From contig NZ_AP026830.1 in the NCBI RefSeq assembly GCF_026000775.1, forward strand, positions 1,201,056 to 1,265,055: a stretch of DNA of 64,000 nucleotides. Direction: 5' to 3'. Below, in pieces: positions 59,035 through 64,000 of this stretch; the stretch's first letter is position 1; every line of letters starts with the position of its first letter. Both the position numbers and the translations under genes were made by a program. This DNA is from Vulcanisaeta souniana JCM 11219. Lineage in GTDB: Archaea; Thermoproteota; Thermoprotei; Thermoproteales; Thermocladiaceae. The notes below the pieces were generated by a model. It did not search any database, was not told the DNA's origin, and saw only the letters and a program-made list of their open reading frames with translations.

Positions 59035-59712
59035 ATGGGTGAGGAACGTAAGGAAGTGCGTGATGAAGGATTAGCACCAGTACCTGCACAGGAGGAATTA
59101 TTAATGGCTATTGAGAAATACCTAGCTGCCGGTGTTAGACTTGGCACAAGGGTATCCAATGCGTACCTGCAAAGGAGAGGGTTCGTGTTCTCTGTTAGGC
59201 CTGATGGACTTAGAATCCTTAATCTAAGGAAGATCGATGAGAGAATTAGGATTGCTGCCAAGATGATCACAATGTATGACCCGGAGAGGGTCGTTGCCTA
59301 TTCAGCAAAACCCTATGGCTTCAAGCCGGTGGAGATGTTCTGTAAATTTGTTAAGTGCAAGGCAATAACCGGCAGGTTCATACCTGGTACATTCACGAAT
59401 CCGAACCTCAACCACTACATAGAGACCGACCTACTGATATCCACGGACCCAAAGGCTGATACTCAGGCAATAGAGGAGGCGGCTAGAATGGGTATTCCAG
59501 TCATAGCTCTCGTGGATACAGATACGCCGATATCATACGTAGACCTAATAATACCATGCAACAACAAGGGAAGAAGGAGTCTAGCCCTGATCTACTGGTT
59601 ATTGACTAGGCAAGTACTTAGGATTAGGGGTGAGCTGAAGGAGAATGAGGATCTTCCAGTGCAGCCAGAGGAATTCGAGGTTAAGGCATCAATTGAGGGA
59701 GTTTCTCAATAA
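59035..59712 (+). CDS. rps2: Small-subunit ribosomal protein uS2
   Basis: 225 residues. Archaeal-type S2 with LGTRVSNAYLQRRGFVFSVRPDGL near the start, RFIPGTFTNPN and IPVIALVDTDTPISYVDLIIPCNNKGRRS, the family's conserved core. It follows enolase by about 70 bp in the same direction. Confidence 0.95.
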   Translation: MGEERKEVRDEGLAPVPAQEELLMAIEKYLAAGVRLGTRVSNAYLQRRGFVFSVRPDGLRILNLRKIDERIRIAAKMITMYDPERVVAYSAKPYGFKPVEMFCKFVKCKAITGRFIPGTFTNPNLNHYIETDLLISTDPKADTQAIEEAARMGIPVIALVDTDTPISYVDLIIPCNNKGRRSLALIYWLLTRQVLRIRGELKENEDLPVQPEEFEVKASIEGVSQ

Positions 59713-59848
59713 TCTTCTCTGCAAATACCCAAGCATAAGGGTAGAAGCAGTAGTCATACAATAAAGGTAAAACAATGGCCGCATTTTGACTCAATCGTAG
59801 GTCCAGTAGTAAGTGTTTTTACTCACTAAGTTTAGTGCTTATTTTTGT

Positions 59849-60709
59849 ATGGCTCGTGTACGTAAACCAGCGGTTGCTGGCGCCTTTTATGAGGCGGATA
59901 GGGATAGGTTAGTTAAGCAGATTGAATGGGCAATAAGCCATCAATTAGGTCCTGGCCAATTAACTAAGCAACCCCGTGATGGGTATAAGGCCGTGCCAAT
60001 AGTTATTGTTCCACATGCTGGTTACGTTTATTCAGGCCCCATAGCTGCAATGTCCTTTGCCGAGATCTACAGGTTTCATAATCCAAGGACCTTCATACTA
60101 ATAGGCCCTAATCACTATGGCATTGGTGCATCGGTGGCCATATACCCCGAGGGTGCTTGGGAAACTCCGCTTGGCGCACTTGAGGTTGATTCCGAGGTAG
60201 CTAAGGACTTAATGAGCAAGGTTAAGTACCTGGAACCCGATGTGTATGCCTTCACCCAGGAGCATTCACTTGAGGTTCAATTACCCTTTATTCAATACAT
60301 ATTTGGTAATAACGTTAAGATAGTACCAATAATAATTTGGAGACAGACTAAGGAAGTTGCCAGGGATCTCGGTAATGCAATAGCCGATATAATATCAAGC
60401 CATGAACCTGGCTCCATAGTCTATGTGGCCTCCAGCGACTGGAATCACTATGAACCCCATGAAATAACCACCGAGAAGGACATGAGGGCCATAGATCCTG
60501 TACTTAGGCTCGATGATGATTCATTCCTTGATGTTATTGAGCGTTATGACGTATCTGCCTGTGGATATGGCGCAATTGCCACTGCCATAGTTGCCGCTAA
60601 GAAGCTCGGTGTTAAGAACGTGGTTTTATTAAGGCATGCCACGTCAGGTGATACAAGCGGTTACACCCTTGAAACAGTGGGTTACGCCTCAATAGCATTT
60701 TTTCTCTAA
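59849..60709 (+). CDS. Memo-family protein (COG1355)
   Basis: 286 residues from ATG 59849 (MARVRKPAVAGAFYEADRD); the longer frame from 59813 has only weak extra residues. Conserved His and Asp in VPHAGYVYSGPIAA, GPNHYG, TQEHSLEVQLPF and ASSDWNHY, then CGYGAI. These are the hallmarks of the Memo/MEMO1 dioxygenase-like family. The function in archaea is not established. Confidence 0.88.
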   Translation: MARVRKPAVAGAFYEADRDRLVKQIEWAISHQLGPGQLTKQPRDGYKAVPIVIVPHAGYVYSGPIAAMSFAEIYRFHNPRTFILIGPNHYGIGASVAIYPEGAWETPLGALEVDSEVAKDLMSKVKYLEPDVYAFTQEHSLEVQLPFIQYIFGNNVKIVPIIIWRQTKEVARDLGNAIADIISSHEPGSIVYVASSDWNHYEPHEITTEKDMRAIDPVLRLDDDSFLDVIERYDVSACGYGAIATAIVAAKKLGVKNVVLLRHATSGDTSGYTLETVGYASIAFFL

Positions 60710-60774
60710 CCCCGTTATTAATTAATCAAAATACTTAATTCCTTTATTTCCCTAGGTTTTCCCTCAGTGATTGT

Positions 60775-61035
60775 ATGAGTGCCCTAAGGATATTCTTCGA
60801 GGTATTATTGATAATAGTAGCCCTTGCCCTAATCTATACAATAGTCGAGCCGTTTAAGGCAGAGTTAAAGACTTATATATTTAGTATTGGTAATGAACAG
60901 GCAAGCGAGTTACTGTATATGGTGGGCTATATAATTTATAAGCTGGGTTACCTGTCATATATGTTATTAAAAACCATAGCATTATATTCTTACCAGGCAA
61001 TACAGTATTTATTAAGCAATCCAGGATTTAAGTAA
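60775..61035 (+). CDS. Small membrane protein, 86 aa
   Basis: Family unknown. One clear N-terminal hydrophobic helix (about 5-25) and a second, Tyr-rich membrane-active stretch (about 45-75). Same direction as the Memo gene, 65 bp behind it. Confidence 0.5.
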   Translation: MSALRIFFEVLLIIVALALIYTIVEPFKAELKTYIFSIGNEQASELLYMVGYIIYKLGYLSYMLLKTIALYSYQAIQYLLSNPGFK

Positions 61036-61130
61036 ATTCTAGTATTATTAAGTGAATTGCGCATGTCAATCATTTTCTCTTTATATGAAAAAGAGAAAGA
61101 TTTAAATAGAAAGTAGATAAAATAAAGAGC

Positions 61131-61496
61131 TTGATGAGTATCATACAGCCGAAGGAGGTAAAAACCTGGAAGGATGAATTAAAGGAGGTCCTTACGAGGC
61201 ACGTTAGGGACCCATTTAAGGACAAGATTGATGAGTACCTGGGGTTCCTCGATATACTCTATGATAAATGGTGGAACGGTGACATTAAGACCAGGGAATA
61301 CTACGCATACCACATGGCCCTCCTCATGGCTAAGTCCGACAAGCCTAACGTGATCAAGGCCAAGCTCAATAGTTACTATGCTTACCTGGTCTACAAGGGC
61401 TACGTATCGGCTTACAGGCTAATGAAGGATAAGTACGTGGCTGGCGGTGAATCAATATACACCTGGCTACGAGCATATAGAAAGATAATAGGTTAA
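61131..61496 (+). CDS. Hypothetical helical protein, 121 aa
   Basis: Family unknown; soluble, basic, rich in Tyr, Trp and Lys (YDKWWNGDIKTREYYAYHMALL). TATA-like TTTAAATA lies about 30 bp upstream. Probably a lineage-specific host gene. Confidence 0.5.
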   Translation: MMSIIQPKEVKTWKDELKEVLTRHVRDPFKDKIDEYLGFLDILYDKWWNGDIKTREYYAYHMALLMAKSDKPNVIKAKLNSYYAYLVYKGYVSAYRLMKDKYVAGGESIYTWLRAYRKIIG

Positions 61497-61605
61497 GCAA
61501 GCATAAGAGGATATAGCATTTGGTAGTCAGTCATTAAAATTAGAAGGTTAGGCTGTGGAGGCTTGCTCCAAGGCTTGTGTGTCCAAGTCGTTCCTCCTTT
61601 TTCTC

Positions 61606-61790
61606 AACTAAGCGGATGATCTACCATGGCCAGCAGTTTCGCTAATGCATTGGCTATTTTCTGGGTCTTCTTGTTATTGCCTTCGTTATCATAGTTCATC
61701 TCGAGGATTTTTCTTAACAATCTCAGTTATGCCCTTGATCTAGCTCCTGTGGCCAATGGCCTTTAACGACCACTTAACCTTCACGTTGCT
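61606..61790 (-). pseudogene. Decayed gene fragment, family unknown
   Basis: Read on the minus strand, NVKVKWSLKAIGHRS-stop-IKGITEIVKK continues after a one-base shift in an A run into ILEMNYDNEGNNKKTQKIAN and ALAKLLAMVDHPLS-stop. One in-frame TAG and one frameshift break what looks like the C-terminal 60 residues of a protein. The rest of the 348-bp gap (61497-61844) holds nothing I can identify. Confidence 0.4.
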
Positions 61791-61844
61791 TAATTAGGGC
61801 TTATGCTGCCTATGTTGGTTAGCGAACTACTTGGATGATGGTAA

Positions 61845-62390
61845 CTAAAGGCTACCCTTATTTTGCAATACGCTATATACGTACTTATACACCAAATCAA
61901 CTACTTGATCAGCATCTATGTATGTGGTGTCGATGACTAGGTCGAATGGTGATAGGTCATTTATATCAATTCCATATATAGTCAGGTATCTCCTTCTGTT
62001 TGATTCCTCGCGAATCCTTATTTCACTAATTGCTTCAGTTGCTGGCTTACCATCCCTAGCTGATAACCTCTGAGCCCTAACCTTGGTATCGGCCTTTAGG
62101 TAAATACGTACATCAGCTAGGTCCCTAAGCAACCAGGCGGCTAAGTGGCCTTCAATCACAACATTGCCCTTCCTAGCCTCCCTTATGGATTCCTCATCAA
62201 CGGCCTTATCAATACTGAAGTCCGATTCAGCAATTCTATGAAGCTCCACGAGAGACACGTTCCTCTCAACAGCGATTTTTCTAAACAACTCACCAATTGA
62301 TACAAACCGATAATTCAATTTACTGGCTAGTTTCCTCGCAACCGTAGTCTTACCACTCGCGGCTTGTCCACTTACAGCAACAACGCCCAT
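61845..62390 (-). CDS. cmk: Cytidylate kinase
   Basis: 181 residues from ATG 62390 (MGVVAVSGQAASGKTTVAR); the longer frame overlaps the L34e gene. Walker A GQAASGKTT at 8-16, then LIDA-type helices, an Arg-rich lid region (RAQRLSARDG, RIREESNRRRYLTIYG) and the CMP-binding Asp near DINDLSPFDLVIDT. Archaeal cmk commonly sits next to ribosomal protein L34e, as here. Confidence 0.9.
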   Translation of the reverse strand: MGVVAVSGQAASGKTTVARKLASKLNYRFVSIGELFRKIAVERNVSLVELHRIAESDFSIDKAVDEESIREARKGNVVIEGHLAAWLLRDLADVRIYLKADTKVRAQRLSARDGKPATEAISEIRIREESNRRRYLTIYGIDINDLSPFDLVIDTTYIDADQVVDLVYKYVYSVLQNKGSL

Positions 62391-62401
62391 TGAGGTCACA
62401 T

Positions 62402-62662
62402 CTATGAAAGCCTTACCGCAATCCTCAAGGCCAGCGCCAAGCATCTATGGCAAATATAACCACCATAGGGTCTTGAAATCGTTGAGCCAGACACATGCTC
62501 AGTCTTAATTCTAGTCTCATTAATGCCATTCAATGGCCTACCACAAATGGCGCACCTAGGTTTTGACGCGAATCTCTTGTCATAGTGTACCACACGTCGA
62601 CCACCAGGCGTCTTCTTGGAGATCCTCCTCAATCTCCTGGATCTCAATGCTGGTCTTGGCAT
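62402..62662 (-). CDS. rpl34e: Large-subunit ribosomal protein eL34
   Basis: 86 residues: PRPALRSRRLRRISKKTPGGR at the start, then two zinc-binding Cys pairs (CAICGRPLNG and CHRCLALA). Typical archaeal L34e. The gene precedes cmk by 11 bp, consistent with one transcript. Confidence 0.93.
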   Translation of the reverse strand: MPRPALRSRRLRRISKKTPGGRRVVHYDKRFASKPRCAICGRPLNGINETRIKTEHVSGSTISRPYGGYICHRCLALALRIAVRLS

Positions 62663-62697
62663 AATTGTTTCGTCAATACACCATGGGTTTTTAATTT

Positions 62698-63765
62698 TTA
62701 CTTAGCATCAACATACCTATGGGTCTCAGGGCCAGGCCTGGCAATGCCTAGGGACAGGTATTTATTCAATTCGTCATTACTTAGTACGATCACGTGGGAC
62801 TTCCTAAGGGCTAATTCCACCTCCTTCTCTGTGGCATTGACCCAATTGATTCGGGTAATCATGGACTTGGTCACGGCTAAGAGAACACCGTTCTCACCAC
62901 GGATCCTGTACGCCGCCCTCTGAAGTTCATAAAGTAACCTATTTACCCTGTCCTTCTTGGACATTGCCATCACCACAGCGTTCTCAATGCTTCCGGTCTC
63001 GAATATGGTCATTAGCACAATCTCAATTACCTTATTTATCCTATCGGGGACACCTATTATCGAGCCTCTCAACTCTATCCTACACCTGGGCACGTTAAGG
63101 CCCAGCGCCCCATATAACCTCCCAGTTTCGCCCTTAACGCGTCTTTCCTTATCGACAATACCGCCAATGATAAATGTGGAGAACCCCGTGATCATAGTCT
63201 CATTAAGTATACAATCGCCCTCCGGGTCAAGCATAACAGCGTCCCCCTTTATGTCTGGGCCATAACTCCTAATAATCACCCTGTGGTTGAATCCTTTGGT
63301 AAACCTATTAAGGCTATCCAGGAACTCGCTGGGTGCATTTGTTAACTCCAGGTTGGTGTCCCAGAGGTACCTCCGTACTGTACTTATTGAGGCGAGTACC
63401 TGTTCCACAAGTTCATTCTTCTCGGATTTAGTGTGTTCGTCCCAGAGGGATAGGTCGATTATGAAGTGGGGCTTCCTGGGTATATCCATTAGCAAATCCA
63501 GTGATGCAATGCAGTCACTTGGTTTGGTTATACGCGCATCGCATGGTATTGCCCCCATTGAGGATAGTGATAATACCTCGAGGTCATTGAACCTTGAAGT
63601 AGTCGTGTTACCGAAACCACCGAAGCATAATGCATACCTACCCAGTAGTAGATTTACCGCTATGCACTGCGGTAGGTAGTAATTGCACTTAAGTCCACGT
63701 GGTATGCACAACCTACGTATTCCTAAGCCTCTTAGTAATTCCAGTAATTGCTTGCCGAGTATCAT
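62698..63765 (-). CDS. trm10: Trm10-family tRNA (position 9) N1-methyltransferase
   Basis: 355 residues. A SPOUT methyltransferase domain occupies about 100-260: FIIDLSLWDEHTKSEKNELVEQ, VMLDPEGDCI, and the SAM-binding knot region FIIGGIVDKERRVKG followed by GVPDRINKVIEIVL. In archaea Trm10 methylates A9 and/or G9 of tRNAs at N1. The flanking N- and C-terminal extensions are typical of the archaeal type. Confidence 0.82.
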   Translation of the reverse strand: MILGKQLLELLRGLGIRRLCIPRGLKCNYYLPQCIAVNLLLGRYALCFGGFGNTTTSRFNDLEVLSLSSMGAIPCDARITKPSDCIASLDLLMDIPRKPHFIIDLSLWDEHTKSEKNELVEQVLASISTVRRYLWDTNLELTNAPSEFLDSLNRFTKGFNHRVIIRSYGPDIKGDAVMLDPEGDCILNETMITGFSTFIIGGIVDKERRVKGETGRLYGALGLNVPRCRIELRGSIIGVPDRINKVIEIVLMTIFETGSIENAVVMAMSKKDRVNRLLYELQRAAYRIRGENGVLLAVTKSMITRINWVNATEKEVELALRKSHVIVLSNDELNKYLSLGIARPGPETHRYVDAK

Positions 63766-63823
63766 TACGTCCGGGAGTAATTAATGAAATTAATTTAAGG
63801 GTTTAAACCCTTGTTGATATACC

Positions 63824-64000
63824 GTGGGCACTGAATTACCCCTGTGCGATAACCACGCGCATACAAATCCAGTTAGTGGTATTGGACCAAGGGAATTGGC
63901 CAGGAGATTTCGTAAAGAGGGCGGCAAGTTCATAGTCATAGTGGCCCTCCTAACCTGGAGCCTTGGACTAACGCCTGGCGACCTTGATAGCGTTAGGAAG
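63824..64000 (+). CDS. TatD-related metal-dependent hydrolase, 5' part
   Basis: The first 59 codons from GTG 63824; the gene runs off the window. CDNHAHTNP is the DxHxH metal-binding start of the TatD/amidohydrolase-like fold, followed by RFRKEGGKFIVIVALLTWS. Function beyond the family cannot be stated from this fragment. It diverges from trm10. Confidence 0.65.
   Translation, partial: MGTELPLCDNHAHTNPVSGIGPRELARRFRKEGGKFIVIVALLTWSLGLTPGDLDSVRK

Overview
The window reads as a piece of a hyperthermophilic crenarchaeal (Thermoproteota) chromosome, most like the order Thermoproteales. The reasons are archaeal-type core genes (ribosomal proteins S2 and L34e, Trm10, GTP-type PEP carboxykinase, DHH phosphoesterase), leaderless TATA-driven promoters, and heavy use of AGG and ATA codons. 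A genus cannot be fixed by eye; a Vulcanisaeta- or Caldivirga-like host is only a guess.

Layout. Bases 1-3421 are host: a DHH phosphoesterase, a ThiF/MoeB-type E1-like enzyme, an MFS transporter, a small unknown gene and an intact tRNA-Lys(TTT). Bases 3377-49805 form one integrated mobile element of about 46.4 kb. It is bracketed by a perfect 45-bp direct repeat of the 3' half of that tRNA (3377-3421 and 49806-49850), with a tyrosine integrase just inside the left end. Bases 49851-64000 are host again: DEAD-box helicase, PEP carboxykinase, a membrane protein, NAD(P)HX repair enzyme, HAD phosphatase, enolase, S2, Memo-family protein, CMP kinase, L34e, Trm10 and the start of a TatD-like gene.

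The element. Its left 5 kb carries the integrase, a large restriction-methylase-like fusion, a degenerate second integrase copy and a two-gene module with a membrane protein. From about 9.8 to 47.8 kb most genes are small and tightly packed. They share an unusually uniform promoter, the octamer CTAATTAG (or TTAATTAG), typically 20-24 nt from the start codon. GC-rich hairpins of the form GCCCCGGCNNTGCCGGGGC lie at many gene ends and often encode the protein tail. The gene set looks like an integrative, conjugation-like element: ParA, a GspE/VirB11-type ATPase with a TadC-like membrane partner, pilin-like single-span proteins, VirB4-like and HerA/VirD4-like ATPases, polytopic channel candidates and secreted surface proteins. 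It also has its own replication helicase (SF3/D5-like), a RecA-like ATPase, a Cas4-like nuclease, NucS, a PLD-type nuclease, a MoxR/vWA pair, many small DNA-binding proteins, and a DUF1874 protein that should be a viral-type ring nuclease (anti-CRISPR AcrIII-1).

Most unusual structures: (1) two long palindromes made of TTCTAC iterons, at 23.6 and 44.0 kb, whose ~200-bp cores lie in opposite orientations between flanks that are in the same orientation, one of them directly behind the replication helicase; (2) a third inverted iteron array at 24.6-24.8 kb; (3) two TnpB genes, each preceded by and overlapping a tiny AbrB-like gene of 48-49 codons; (4) the GC hairpins that double as C-terminal coding sequence. 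Gene function calls rest on motifs read by eye; no database search was possible.
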